From: Archangium sp.
GTDB lineage: Bacteria; Myxococcota; Myxococcia; Myxococcales; Myxococcaceae
Assembly: GCA_016792935.1 (NCBI GenBank)
Contig: JAEUJS010000303.1
Location: 1-43,105 of the forward strand
Direction: 5' to 3'
DNA length: 43,105 bases
Position 1 is the stretch's first letter. Each line of letters opens with the position of its first letter. The notes beneath the pieces are model-generated. The model was not told the origin of the DNA. It did not search any database and saw only the letters and a program-made list of their open reading frames with translations. Shown piece by piece: positions 26,744-35,414 of this stretch. Both the position numbers and the translations under genes were made by a program.

Positions 26744-27658
26744 TCATCTCGGTGGCTCTGTTGCGGTCGCCGCTTCACTTCGTGGCGGAAAATGCAGCTC
26801 GAGCGTCACCCCACCTCGACCGCTGATGAAGGGTGGGGTGTACAGCTCGCCTACGCCCTCTGCGATGAACCGCGGCCTCGTGATGGGCACCACCGCTTCC
26901 GCCCGAAGACCCACACGCACGACGCCCAAGCGCAGCCCCAGGGCCACGCCAGCACGGCCCGCAAGCCAGAACGCGTGATTGAGCGCGGGATCGCTCACGC
27001 CAAAACTCCTCCCGCGCAGCGCACCAGCTTCCACCGCGAGGAGCGGAGCGAAGAAGAACGGACCCGCCTCGAAATCACGACGTGCGCCCAGTGCACCGCC
27101 GAAGAGGGTGACGGTCGCTCCCGGAGTCTGTGTCGTGACCTGCGGCAAGAATCCCTGCGCGTGGATTTCGAGCGAGAAGCCGGCTGCGAGCGCGACGCCG
27201 AAGTGCACTGCGAGCCCCGGACTCAGCTTCGGGAGCGTGGAGAGATCGCCTCCGCCCCACACACCGAAGAAGATCGGCCGGGGCGGCGCTGCTTCTTCGA
27301 TGACCGGAGTCGCTTCCGTCACCGCGAGGGGATCGATCATCAGCGCGACGACGACGACCGCGGCCGACGCGACGGCTCGACACGTTTGTCCCGTGAGCGT
27401 TCTCGCTCCGCCTTGACCGTTTCCGAGCTCGACTTGCCAGGTGCCGTTCTGAACCGACACGAGCGCGGTGACGGTCAGCGGTGGCTCTGCTTTCGCTCCG
27501 CCCAACTGGCGCGCGATTGCCGCTTCGACTTGTTGGCCACTCGGACAATCCGGAGGTGCGGACCATTCGAGTGTGAGGCCGGGCACTTCGGCGGCGAACG
27601 CGGGCCCTGAGGCGAGCACCAACGCCAACAGCAGGGACCCTTTCGAAAGTAGGCGCAA
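26744..27658 (-). CDS. Exported beta-rich (outer-membrane-type) protein
   Basis: 304 residues. MRLLSKGSLLLALVLASGPAFA is a signal peptide. The mature N-terminus has LEWSAPPDCPSGQQVEAAIARQLGG, a pattern I associate with myxobacterial envelope proteins. A hydrophobic stretch follows (AVASAAVVVVALMIDPLAV). From about residue 125 on the chain alternates hydrophobic and polar residues with many Gly and aromatics (FFGVWGGGDLSTLP, AVHFGVALAAGFSLEIHAQGFLP, FGGALGARRDFEAGPFFFAPLLAVEAGALRG, GGVTLELHF), suggesting a beta-barrel. It is divergent from the DUF1592 gene. Function unknown; the signal peptide makes the start firm. Confidence 0.78.
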   Translation of the reverse strand: MRLLSKGSLLLALVLASGPAFAAEVPGLTLEWSAPPDCPSGQQVEAAIARQLGGAKAEPPLTVTALVSVQNGTWQVELGNGQGGARTLTGQTCRAVASAAVVVVALMIDPLAVTEATPVIEEAAPPRPIFFGVWGGGDLSTLPKLSPGLAVHFGVALAAGFSLEIHAQGFLPQVTTQTPGATVTLFGGALGARRDFEAGPFFFAPLLAVEAGALRGRSFGVSDPALNHAFWLAGRAGVALGLRLGVVRVGLRAEAVVPITRPRFIAEGVGELYTPPFISGRGGVTLELHFPPRSEAATATEPPR

Positions 27659-27724
27659 ACGCTGAGGAATCTACGGGCTTTCACTTTGTCCCACGAGTCA
27701 TGACGTGGGCCGCACTAACCAAAC

Positions 27725-29578
27725 GTGCGCTCGCTCCGACTGCTGACTGTGGTGCTCCTCGCCGGTTGCGAAGGGCAGATCTTCACTTCCGAGCCGCTGG
27801 TTCCCGGCCCTCGCCCGATCGATCCGAGCAACCCCAATCCGACCACCCCGACGAATCCCACCAACCCGACCGATCCGACGCAGCCGACGCCCGATGTGAA
27901 TCCGTTCGCGTGCGACACCGCCGAAGCGCCCGACACGCTCGATGCCCGCCGGCTCGCTCGCCTCGAGTACCAGAACGCGCTGCGCGATCTCTTCTCGCGC
28001 GCGTTGGGAAACACCGACACGACGGCGCTGCTCACCACCGCGAACGTCGAGACGCGCCTCCCTCCGGATCCGCCGGGTGGCTACTCGACTGGCGACACCA
28101 ACTTCGGAGTGCTTCACGCCACCGCCACGTTCGAGATCGCCGACGCCATCGCGACGAGTATCGGCACCGCTCCGAACTACACGCGCTTCGTCACCACGTT
28201 CGTGAACTACGCGCCGGGCACGTGCACCAACCTCACCCCCGCCACGCTGAGCGACGCCTGCGAAGACGCGCTGATTCGCAATTTCCTCCTGCGCGCGTGG
28301 GGCCGGCCGGTCGAAGAAGGCACCGCCAACTTGAACGACGAGCTCGCTTCGTTCCGCCAGGAATTCACGCTCGCTGCCAGCAGCCGCGAGGGCGTCGAGG
28401 CGATGGTGGTCAAGGCGCTCATCGCTCCGCAGTTCCTGTTTCACCTGCAGATTCAACTCACGCCCACCGCGACGCCCGAGCGCTTCAACCTCACCTCGCA
28501 CGCCATCGCGCGTCGTCTCTCGTTCAACTTCGCGCGCACGCTGCCGAGTGAAGCGCTGCTCGCGTACGCGGCGACGAATGACCTCACGACCGATCAGGGC
28601 TTCACCGGCGCGCTCCAGCTCGCGAGCGGCGACCTCGGAGGCACCGTCACGCAATTCTCGCGCGAGTGGCTGCGCCTCGACGCGTTGCCGCAGTTCACCG
28701 ATGCCACGCACCCCAAATCCATCCGCATTCGCCAGGGCATCACCGCCAACGACGCGCTCAGAAACGACATGCGCGATGAAGTGCTCGAGCTGTGGCGCTG
28801 GGTGAACGACAACGGCGGCACGCTGCAGGACGTGCTGACCAACGACATGTCGTTCGCGCGCTCGCCGGACTTGATGCGCATCTACGGCCAGACGATGCCC
28901 GCTCCGCAGAACGTCACCGCCGCCAACGCCATCCGTTTCGCGAGCGGACAGCGCAGCGGTCTGCTCACCCGCGCCGCGATGCTCACCAGCGGAGGCCACA
29001 CCGAGAACCCCATCCACCGCGCGATTCACATTCGCCAGAACCTGCTGTGCCTCTCGACGCCGCAGCCGATGAACCTGCCGCCGAACTCGCTCGCGCCGCC
29101 GCTGCCGAACGCCGCGCTCACCACGCGTCAGCGCTACCACGAGAAGACCTCGGGCCAGCCGTGCGCGGGCTGCCACCAGTTCATCAACCCGTTCGGCTTT
29201 GCGCTGAGCAACTACAACGCGCTCGGCGCACTCCAGCCCACCGAGCCCGCGTTCGACGCGAACTGGATGTACGCCGGAGAGCTCACCACCGACTCGCGCG
29301 TCGATCTCATGCCCGCGCTGCAGGTCGCCCGCACCGTCAGCAACGGAGTCGAGCTCTCCGAAGTCATCTCCACCAACCCGAACCTCAAGGCCTGCGCGAC
29401 GCGCAACCTGTTCACGTACTTGAACGGCCTGCAGGTGATGCCCGGCGCCGCGGCGTCGTCGTGCGGAATGAACCGCATGTACGAAGCGCTCACCGCCGGA
29501 GCGCCCCTGCGCGACGTGGTCCGCAGCGCTTCCACCGATCCCCGTTACCGACAGCGCACCCTGAGGAGCTCGCCGTGA
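27725..29578 (+). CDS. DUF1592/DUF1588/DUF1585-type lipoprotein
   Basis: 617 residues from GTG 27725. MRSLRLLTVVLLAGC is a lipoprotein signal. A Pro/Thr/Asn linker (PNPTTPTNPTNPTDP) comes next, then the DUF1592/DUF1588 family: LARLEYQNALRDLF at about 78-91, APQFLFHLQ, SHAIARRLSFNFARTLPSEALLAYA, QFSREWLRLDAL, RDEVLELW, TLQDVLTNDMSFARSPDL, then QRSGLLTRAAMLTSGGHTENPIHRAIHIRQNLLC and the CAGCHQFINPFGFALSNYNALG motif (CxxCH, heme-c or metal-like), and a DUF1585-like C-terminus. These genes are typically paired with DUF1552, as here. A role in an extracellular redox or degradation system is often suggested but unproven. The stop overlaps the next start by 4 bp (GTGA). Confidence 0.9.
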   Translation: MRSLRLLTVVLLAGCEGQIFTSEPLVPGPRPIDPSNPNPTTPTNPTNPTDPTQPTPDVNPFACDTAEAPDTLDARRLARLEYQNALRDLFSRALGNTDTTALLTTANVETRLPPDPPGGYSTGDTNFGVLHATATFEIADAIATSIGTAPNYTRFVTTFVNYAPGTCTNLTPATLSDACEDALIRNFLLRAWGRPVEEGTANLNDELASFRQEFTLAASSREGVEAMVVKALIAPQFLFHLQIQLTPTATPERFNLTSHAIARRLSFNFARTLPSEALLAYAATNDLTTDQGFTGALQLASGDLGGTVTQFSREWLRLDALPQFTDATHPKSIRIRQGITANDALRNDMRDEVLELWRWVNDNGGTLQDVLTNDMSFARSPDLMRIYGQTMPAPQNVTAANAIRFASGQRSGLLTRAAMLTSGGHTENPIHRAIHIRQNLLCLSTPQPMNLPPNSLAPPLPNAALTTRQRYHEKTSGQPCAGCHQFINPFGFALSNYNALGALQPTEPAFDANWMYAGELTTDSRVDLMPALQVARTVSNGVELSEVISTNPNLKACATRNLFTYLNGLQVMPGAAASSCGMNRMYEALTAGAPLRDVVRSASTDPRYRQRTLRSSP

Positions 29579-31233
29579 AATTCGATCGACTTTCCCGCCG
29601 CATGTTCCTTCGCGGTGCTGCCGGTGCCTCGCTCTCGATTCCGTTGCTCGAGTCGCTCGTTCCGCGCGAAGCCCGCGCGCAGGGCGTGGGTGTGCGCCGC
29701 TTCATCTCGATCATCTCGCCGTACGACATGGGCCATCACGCGTCGTGGCTGCCCAACACCAACTCGCCGCTCACCAACATCGGCCAGCCGTCGCGCACGT
29801 TCGCTCCGGGCAATGGGCACCACGACATTCGGTGGCAGCCGCTGACCGACTTCGTGCCCAACAGCTCGACGCCGCTGTCCATCGTCGCGGGCACCGCGTT
29901 CAACCCGTACCTCTCGTCGATGAACCTCATGCGTTCGCTCAACCACACCGTTCGCTACGGGCATGGCGGCGCGTTCGTGTTGGGTGGCATCCCGGGAGAT
30001 GCCGGAATCCTCGCCGAGCGCGGAATTCTGCCGACCATCGAGACCGCCGACGTGGTGCTCAACAAGAACCGCGCGTTCAACCCCGCGGGGCTGCCGCTGA
30101 TCTTCTGCGGGAATTCGGGCTTCGGGCCCGACGCGTACTCGTATTCCGCGAACGGTGGAGCGGCCGCCAACAACACCTGCCTCGGCGACGACTTGCTCGC
30201 CATCTACAACCGGCTCTTCTCGAACGGCACGCTCCCCGAAAACGGAGCCGGCACCATTCGCCACCCGCGCTACGACATCCTCACGCGCGTGCAGGAAGAC
30301 TACACGCGGGTGCGCAACAGCCGTCGCATCAGCGCGGTGGATCGCCAGACGCTCGACAACGCGCTCGACCAATTCCGCGACACGCAGATGTCGTTGACCC
30401 GCGTGGCCACGTCGTCCTGTTCGCACCGTTCGCTGAGCCGGCAGGGCACCTTCTGGCAGGCCGCCTCGATGCCGACGATTGGAGCCGCGATGGCCGATCT
30501 GATCGTCGCGTCCATCATGTGTGACTCGGCGCGGGTGTTCACCATTGGAGCTCCGCAGCTGCAGGGCACGCACAACGGGCAGATCGATCAGCACGAAGAG
30601 GTGTCGCACGTGCCGTTCTCCCAGGTCGGCGGGCGCAATTCGTGGGAACTGAGCGCCGAGCGCAAGAACGCCATCGTGCGCAACTTCGTCGCGCCGCTGC
30701 TCAACCGCTTGTCGGCGGCGACGGACCCTTCGAACGGGCGCAGCTACCTCTACAACTCGCTCGTCTATTTCACTGCGGAGTCTGGCATCGCGCACGGCTA
30801 CGGCTCGCACCCGGTGATGTTGTTCGGCAACGCGGGTGGTTCGGTGAGCAGCGGCAACTACATCGACTACGCGAACCGCGCGCGCGGTGCGTTCGCTGGA
30901 GCCGACGGGTTCACCGACACGGTGGGCGCTCCGGACTTCTCGAGCAACTGGTGGGGCGTTCACTACAACCGGCTGCTGGTCACGATTCTCCAGGCGATGG
31001 GGCTCTCCCCCGCTGACTACGAGAACCACTCGCTCAACCAGCAGCTCTACGGGCGCACGGACCTGGGCGCGGGAAATCAGAACCTGCAGAACATCGGCGG
31101 CTTCGGGTTCGCGTTGCCGCAGGACATCTCAGGGCAAATGACGAACAGCTGGGGCTTCAACACGTACATCCGGCCGGGGCTCGAGAACCAGGACCTGCGG
31201 ATGTTCAGTCGCCCGCTGCCGCTTCCGACCTGA
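29575..31233 (+). CDS. DUF1552-family protein with Tat-like signal
   Basis: 552 residues from GTG 29575 with GAGGAG 7 nt upstream. The N-terminus MKFDRLSRRMFLRGAAGASLSIPLLESLVPREARA is a twin-arginine-type signal (SRRMFLRG). The body fits DUF1552: RFISIISPYDMGHHASWLP, LSIVAGTAFNPYLSSMN, HTVRYGHGGAFVLGGIPGDAG, LPLIFCGNSGF, LDNALDQFRDTQMSL, ADLIVASIMCDSARVFTIG, HEEVSHVPFSQVGG and GSHPVMLFGNAGG. Its start overlaps the DUF1592 gene, so the two are translated together. It is exported folded, in keeping with a cofactor. Its stop (31231-31233) abuts the stop of the convergent gene (31234-31236). Confidence 0.9.
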   Translation: MKFDRLSRRMFLRGAAGASLSIPLLESLVPREARAQGVGVRRFISIISPYDMGHHASWLPNTNSPLTNIGQPSRTFAPGNGHHDIRWQPLTDFVPNSSTPLSIVAGTAFNPYLSSMNLMRSLNHTVRYGHGGAFVLGGIPGDAGILAERGILPTIETADVVLNKNRAFNPAGLPLIFCGNSGFGPDAYSYSANGGAAANNTCLGDDLLAIYNRLFSNGTLPENGAGTIRHPRYDILTRVQEDYTRVRNSRRISAVDRQTLDNALDQFRDTQMSLTRVATSSCSHRSLSRQGTFWQAASMPTIGAAMADLIVASIMCDSARVFTIGAPQLQGTHNGQIDQHEEVSHVPFSQVGGRNSWELSAERKNAIVRNFVAPLLNRLSAATDPSNGRSYLYNSLVYFTAESGIAHGYGSHPVMLFGNAGGSVSSGNYIDYANRARGAFAGADGFTDTVGAPDFSSNWWGVHYNRLLVTILQAMGLSPADYENHSLNQQLYGRTDLGAGNQNLQNIGGFGFALPQDISGQMTNSWGFNTYIRPGLENQDLRMFSRPLPLPT

Positions 31234-31410
31234 TCAGCGCTCGACCGTCAGCTCGTTCAGGAGATCGAAGTCGGCCGCGCTGTCCATGTTCTCGAGGAGC
31301 TCGAGGTTGTCGACGACTTCCTGATCTTCGGGGCTGAGCAATCGCACGCCGGCGTCGAGCAACACCCCCGCATCGAAGGCCCCGAGCAGAAGCAACACGG
31401 CGATCTTCAA
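31234..31410 (-). CDS. Small acidic exported or membrane protein of ECF operon
   Basis: 58 residues from TTG 31410; a longer version would be read from the REP-like repeat at 31415-31450. It begins with a hydrophobic MKIAVLLLLGAFDAGVLL and continues with SPEDQEVVDNLELLENMDSAADFDLLNEL. The acidic/leucine pattern (NLELLENMD) resembles the C-terminus of the anti-sigma-like protein in the same operon (NLEVVEDLD, SPEDLDVV). It is the last gene of the sigma operon and convergent with DUF1552. The start codon and even the gene are less certain than its neighbours. Confidence 0.5.
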   Translation of the reverse strand: MKIAVLLLLGAFDAGVLLDAGVRLLSPEDQEVVDNLELLENMDSAADFDLLNELTVER

Positions 31411-31414
31411 GAGG

Positions 31415-31450
31415 CCCCCCTCTCCCTCGGGGAGAGGGTCGGGGTGAGGG
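31415..31450. repeat. REP-like GC-rich inverted repeat, copy C
   Basis: CCCTCTCCC (31418-31426) pairs with GGGAGAGGG (31430-31438), then TCGGGGTGAGGG, identical in core and flank to copy A at 975-1010. It lies between two genes of the minus-strand ECF operon. Confidence 0.85.
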
Positions 31451-31468
31451 AGCACATCCTGCTGAAGC

Positions 31469-31948
31469 TCATCGCTTCCGCTCCCGAGCGCGCTCACGCA
31501 GTTCCTGTCTCCGCTCCTGAGTCAGCGAACGCCACTTGCGCAGATTTTCCCGCATCTGCTCGCGCTTCTCGGGATTGGCACGGAGCCAGCCGCGCATGCG
31601 CTGCCGCATCTCCTGGCGCTGTTCCGGGTCGAGCTTCTTGAAGTCGCGGAACCGCTCACGCAATTCCTCACGCTCACCGGCCGAGAGCCGAGAGAACGAA
31701 CGGAAGTTCTCCCGCACCCGCTCCTGATCTTCCGGAGCCAACGTCTTGAACCGCTGCAGGTTCTGCTTGATGCGCTCCTTCTCTTCGGGCGGGAGCTGCT
31801 TGAACGCCTTCAACTTCTCACGCAGCGCCTGCTTCTCGGCCTCAGGCAACGCGTTGAAGCGATCGAGCGCCGCCTGATTCGGATCCTGCGCGAACGCGCG
31901 GAGCGGCATCGCCGCCGCCACCAGCACCATCAACACGAGCGTTCTCAT
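31469..31948 (-). CDS. DUF3106-type exported repeat protein
   Basis: 159 residues. MRTLVLMVLVAAAMPLRAFA is a signal peptide. The mature protein is entirely helical and very charged, with five to six repeats of about 22 residues: FNALPEAEKQALREKLKAFKQ, LPPEEKERIKQNLQRFKTL, APEDQERVRENFRSFSRL, SAGEREELRERFRDFKKL, DPEQRQEMRQRMRGWLR. The unit is (L/A)xPEexxxxRexlrxfxxL, the DUF3106 pattern. It is a periplasmic protein encoded in an ECF sigma/anti-sigma operon and may act as a sensor or chaperone-like partner. The stop overlaps nothing; the start overlaps the upstream anti-sigma gene's end by 4 bp. Confidence 0.85.
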   Translation of the reverse strand: MRTLVLMVLVAAAMPLRAFAQDPNQAALDRFNALPEAEKQALREKLKAFKQLPPEEKERIKQNLQRFKTLAPEDQERVRENFRSFSRLSAGEREELRERFRDFKKLDPEQRQEMRQRMRGWLRANPEKREQMRENLRKWRSLTQERRQELRERARERKR

Positions 31949-32427
31949 CGCATCACCTCCAGCTCATCCAGATCTGCAACGACGTCGAGGTCTTCCGGAG
32001 ATTCGAGCCCGACGAGATCGAGGTCTTCCACCACCTCGAGGTTCTGCGCGAGCAGCAACTTCTCCTCATCGAGTCCCGCGGGAGCCTCATCAACCACACC
32101 GCGCGGCCACACGACCAACGTCACCGCCGCCGCGGCAGCGAGCCCCGCGACCGGCATCAACACCGGCCAGCGCAGCCACTTCTCCTTCCACGTGGGCTCT
32201 CCGACTGCGTTCAACACCGCGCGTCGCATCGCAGCCGACGACTCACTCACCGGAGAAGGCAACGCTTCCACCGCGCTGATGCTGCGGCGCAGCTTCTGCT
32301 CCATCGCGCGCAGAGCAGGATCTGCAGCGAGCGCGGCCTCGACTTCCTTCGTGCGTTCGGGCGACAGCTCGCCGTCGATGTACGCCGTCAAATCGTCCTG
32401 AAGGGAACTGCTCGTGGGGGAATTCAT
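31945..32427 (-). CDS. Anti-sigma-like protein (single span)
   Basis: 160 residues from ATG 32427; longer starts re-read the sigma gene. N-terminal LQDDLTAYIDGELSPERTKEVEAALAADPALRAMEQKLRRSISAVEALP is the RseA/ZAS-like helical start (LxxYxDGELsxexxxxvExxLxxDP), without the His/Cys motif. One transmembrane helix lies at about 100-118 (WPVLMPVAGLAAAAAVTLVVW). An acidic leucine-rich tail follows (LAQNLEVVEDLDLVGLESPEDLDVVADLDELEV). It overlaps the ECF sigma gene by 4 bp and so is the probable sequestering partner of that sigma factor at the inner membrane. Confidence 0.85.
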   Translation of the reverse strand: MNSPTSSSLQDDLTAYIDGELSPERTKEVEAALAADPALRAMEQKLRRSISAVEALPSPVSESSAAMRRAVLNAVGEPTWKEKWLRWPVLMPVAGLAAAAAVTLVVWPRGVVDEAPAGLDEEKLLLAQNLEVVEDLDLVGLESPEDLDVVADLDELEVMR

Positions 32428-33020
32428 GCGGCGGCCTCTGCTTTCAACGCATCGAGATGCGACATCACCTGCAACGAAGCGCGGTGAATCAGGCTCTTCA
32501 CGGCGGCCTCCGTTGCCTCGAGCGTCTCGGCGATATCGCGGTACGCCATGCCTTCGAACCGGCACATGGTGAACGCGACGCGCTCGCGATCGCTCATCTT
32601 CGACAGCGCGCGCTTCAACGCACGGTCGACGTCTCTCGCTTCCAACTGCTGATCAGGTGTCTCGTGGTGAGGCACCTGCTGCATGGCGGAATTGCTCTCT
32701 TCGCTCATGCCAGCCTCCGTTTGTTCGGCGTTCCGCGACGGGCGGCGCAATTCGTTGAGACACGCGTTGGTCGCCACGCGAAAGAGAAACGTCTGGAACT
32801 TCGCCGTCGGCTGGTAGCGCGAGGCGGACTTGAACAACTTGATGAACACTTCCTGCGTGAGCTCCTCGGCTCGCGCGGTGTCGCCCACGAAGCGCGCGCA
32901 GAACCGCACCACCCTCAGCTGGTGCTTGTCGAAGAGACGCGCGAAGGCCTGGCGATCGCCTTTGGCGGTCGCGAGCATCCAACGGGCGTCGTCATCGGGT
33001 TGCTGCTGCGTGGGCTCCAC
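32424..33020 (-). CDS. ECF RNA polymerase sigma factor
   Basis: 198 residues. Region 2 shows FARLFDKHQLRVVRFCARFVGDTARAEELTQEVFIKLFKSASRYQPTAKFQTFLFRVATNACLNELRR; region 4 shows RALSKMSDRERVAFTMCRFEGMAYRDIAETLEATEAAVKSLIHRASLQVMSHL. A linker contains EESNSAMQQVPHHETPDQQLE. It leads an operon with the anti-sigma-like protein, the DUF3106 protein and a small acidic protein. A GAACC (complement of 33069-33073) 49 nt upstream is the sort of -35 used by ECF factors, but no clear -10 partner is visible. Confidence 0.93.
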   Translation of the reverse strand: MEPTQQQPDDDARWMLATAKGDRQAFARLFDKHQLRVVRFCARFVGDTARAEELTQEVFIKLFKSASRYQPTAKFQTFLFRVATNACLNELRRPSRNAEQTEAGMSEESNSAMQQVPHHETPDQQLEARDVDRALKRALSKMSDRERVAFTMCRFEGMAYRDIAETLEATEAAVKSLIHRASLQVMSHLDALKAEAAA

Positions 33021-33071
33021 GTGAAATCAAACCCCTGCCACCGCGAGAGGTTGCGGGCGGTCGTAACTGGT

Positions 33072-34907
33072 TCAAATCGCGAGGTATTTTTGGACCGTCT
33101 CGCTCTTGAGCGGGTCCAGCGACTCCCGCGCGCAGAACGCGAGGAAGGGGATCAGCAGCTCGAGCCCGCGGTCCAGGGCGGCCTGCGTCTCAGCGCCATC
33201 GAGCTCGAACCACACTGCTGCGTGCCCTGCCGCATCGGGGGTCGGCGACAACAACGCGAACGCCTGCTCGAGCGCTTCTTTGCGACGCGGGTTGGCCTGA
33301 CCGAAGAGCGACTTCTCCTTGGTCTCGGCCGCGAGCATCAGCCGCACGAGTGAACCGAACGCGCGCGCCTCGGGAACGTTGAGGTGCGGGTTGAGACCAT
33401 CGAGCCACGTGGTGAGTCGCTTGCGATCAGCGCGACTCTCCGACGCGAGCATGCGCGCGCGCTGCTGTCCTTCACCCGGAGCCATCTGCAGCGCGGCGAA
33501 CGTGTATTCCCAGAACGCGAGCGTGCCGTCGTCGGGCTCGAACTCGACTTCCAGTTCCTCGGCGTCGGCGATGACCTGCGCGAGACCGTGCGCGGGCGTG
33601 ACGGGCGGAGGAGGCGGCGGCTTCGGCTCGGCGACGTCGACTTCGATGGCGTCCACCAGCTCGACTTCGCCGCTCGGTGTCTTCGGCGGGCGCCAGGCTC
33701 CCGGAGGCGTGAGATCGATCGGCGGCGGAGGCGGCGCGATTCCCCCAGCCGACGCGTCGGCTGATCTGATCTTCGGCGGCGGCGGGACGGACGCGACGGC
33801 CGAGGACGAGACGGGGGCCATCTCTTCGATGATCACATCGGCGTCTGCGTTGTCGGCGACCCAGCCACCGGGCGGCGTGAGATTTCCCGCAGCGGGCGGC
33901 GGAGCGGGTGGAGGCGGGTGAACCGCCAACTTCTGCTGACTCGGCGGCGAAGAACGCGGAGGACGCTCTCCGACCTGCGGCAGCGAGTTGCGCGAACCCG
34001 ACGTCATCGAGCTCGGACCCATCGGAGGCACGGCTCGCATCGGGCCGGGTGTCGAGAGTGGTTTGCCGGTGTTCACCAGCGTGCGGAAGCTGGGCACGTC
34101 ACGCCCTTCACCGAGCGGCGGGTGGAGCTCGGTCTTCGCCTGGTGGTGATCAGGCACCGGCGACACCGGCATCTTCACCTTCTTGGTCGAGTCCTGTGCG
34201 CGGGCGGCGGCTTCTTCGAGGCCTTCGAAGAACTCGTCGAGGTAGGGCTTGAGCTCGCTCCACAGGTGGAGGAGTCCCGCGTCGTGCGCGATGAGCGCGT
34301 TGGCGACGTCACCGTCCTGGTAGGCCTCGGCGAGCACTCCGGCGCGTTTGGCGAATTCGGCGCGGCTGCGATCGACGCCCTGCCGTGCGAGCTCGAGGTG
34401 GTAGACGCAGCGCGCGAACTCGACGCGCTTGTTGCCCTCGGGCTGCAGCGCGTCGATGTGCACCAGCAGCAGGTTTGGCTCGGAGCGGTGCTTCCAGCAC
34501 CTCTGGAGCGCGGAATCGAACTGCCGCGACTCGAACTGGACGAGCATCGGAGCGACCGACAGCCACAACGACTGCATCGCGGGGTGGAGGCGGGCGAGCG
34601 TGTCTCCGGAGCCGTCACGCCAGAACACGAGGAGGACTTCAGCGAGGTGCGAGAGGTGTTTGCGGCTCTCGGGATCTCCCTCGCGCGCGAGCTCGAGCTC
34701 GAAGAGGGCGGACGCGAAGTGGGCGACGCCTTCTCCCGTGGCCTTGAGCTTCTGGACCTCGGCTTTGAGACGCGTGGTGTCGCCCAGCGCCCCTGCGCAC
34801 CGTTCGATCGATTGCGTGAGAACGTCGGGAAGCTGCGGGGCGGCCACGGGAACGGGGGATCCTGCCTGTCTGCGCGCGCGTGATCCACTGTCGCGCAAGC
34901 TCGTCAT
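33072..34907 (-). CDS. Hypothetical protein with Pro-rich middle
   Basis: 611 residues from ATG 34907 (TTG 34910 precedes it). No signal peptide or membrane span. Residues about 30-230 are helical and hold repeats of a Cys/Leu pattern (FASALFELELAREGDPESRKHLSHLAEVLLVFW and ARCVYHLELARQGVDRSRAEFAKRAGVLAEAYQDG look like two related halves). Residues 240-430 are low-complexity Pro/Ala/Ser with two LTPPGGW/LTPPGAW motifs. The C-terminal about 170 residues are again helical (TLAFWEYTFAALQMAPGEGQQRARMLASESRADRKRLTTWLDGL). I recognise no family; it resembles the large soluble hypotheticals of myxobacteria. It stands 51 bp downstream of the ECF operon's promoter region. Confidence 0.8.
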   Translation of the reverse strand: MTSLRDSGSRARRQAGSPVPVAAPQLPDVLTQSIERCAGALGDTTRLKAEVQKLKATGEGVAHFASALFELELAREGDPESRKHLSHLAEVLLVFWRDGSGDTLARLHPAMQSLWLSVAPMLVQFESRQFDSALQRCWKHRSEPNLLLVHIDALQPEGNKRVEFARCVYHLELARQGVDRSRAEFAKRAGVLAEAYQDGDVANALIAHDAGLLHLWSELKPYLDEFFEGLEEAAARAQDSTKKVKMPVSPVPDHHQAKTELHPPLGEGRDVPSFRTLVNTGKPLSTPGPMRAVPPMGPSSMTSGSRNSLPQVGERPPRSSPPSQQKLAVHPPPPAPPPAAGNLTPPGGWVADNADADVIIEEMAPVSSSAVASVPPPPKIRSADASAGGIAPPPPPIDLTPPGAWRPPKTPSGEVELVDAIEVDVAEPKPPPPPPVTPAHGLAQVIADAEELEVEFEPDDGTLAFWEYTFAALQMAPGEGQQRARMLASESRADRKRLTTWLDGLNPHLNVPEARAFGSLVRLMLAAETKEKSLFGQANPRRKEALEQAFALLSPTPDAAGHAAVWFELDGAETQAALDRGLELLIPFLAFCARESLDPLKSETVQKYLAI

Positions 34908-34928
34908 CAAGCCAGAGCCCTCGAACGG

Positions 34929-35414
34929 TCAATCTTTCGCTGTCGGGCATCGAATCTGAACGGATGAGCCCACCGAACCGTAGACAGCGATGGCTCCATG
35001 TTCCGCTTCGACCTCAAGGGGTCCGCCGGGGCGAAGTCCAACATGATTTGACTCGTCTGGGCGAATCGTCAGCAACGGAGTGAACGAGTCCTGCCTCAAC
35101 CTCGTTGGCCGGTTTTGAAGTGACCGCCAATCGCCGGTTTTGAAGTGACCACTGAGGTCCAAATTCTGCGGATGTCGGTGACCGCGAAGAATGCTTTGTG
35201 CGGCGTTCACCTCGAGTTCAAGGTCGCGCAGTTCAGAGAAGACCTCAATGCCGTCGGACGGCTTCGCCCCGTCGATTCGCTGAATGTCAACGATGTTGGT
35301 GAAGACCCAGGCAACGCTCTCTCGGCTCTCGTTCAGATATGAGTGCTCGCGCCCCTGACCGATGCGGGCAGCCCTCGATTTGGCAGCGGAGTCCGAGGCA
35401 GCCAACAAGAGCAC
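34929..35414 (-). pseudogene. Doubtful 161-codon frame, possible gene fragments joined across repeats
   Basis: The frame reads through the IS21-like end repeats (SGHFKTGDWRSLQNRP is translated from them), so it cannot be a normal gene as a whole. Two sides look protein-like: SVAWVFTNIVDIQRIDGAKPSDGIEVFSELRDLELEVN before the repeats and TIRPDESNHVGLRPGGPLEVEAEHGAIAVYG after them. They may be remnants of one or two cargo or immunity-type genes disrupted by insertion. No family recognised. Confidence 0.3.
35108..35150. repeat. Two 18-bp direct repeats, IS21-like end
   Basis: GCCGGTTTTGAAGTGACC occurs exactly at 35108-35125 and 35133-35150 (25-bp period). Multiple short repeats of this type mark the ends of IS21-family elements, which also fits the istA fragment at 35461-35655. 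I take it as a leftover end of that element. Confidence 0.6.

Noticed and set aside
27690..27709. CCCACG...CGTGGG dyad in the divergent region before the DUF1592 gene
   Set aside because: A 6-bp arm with an 8-nt spacer in GC-rich DNA is easily found by chance, and no regulator gene is adjacent.
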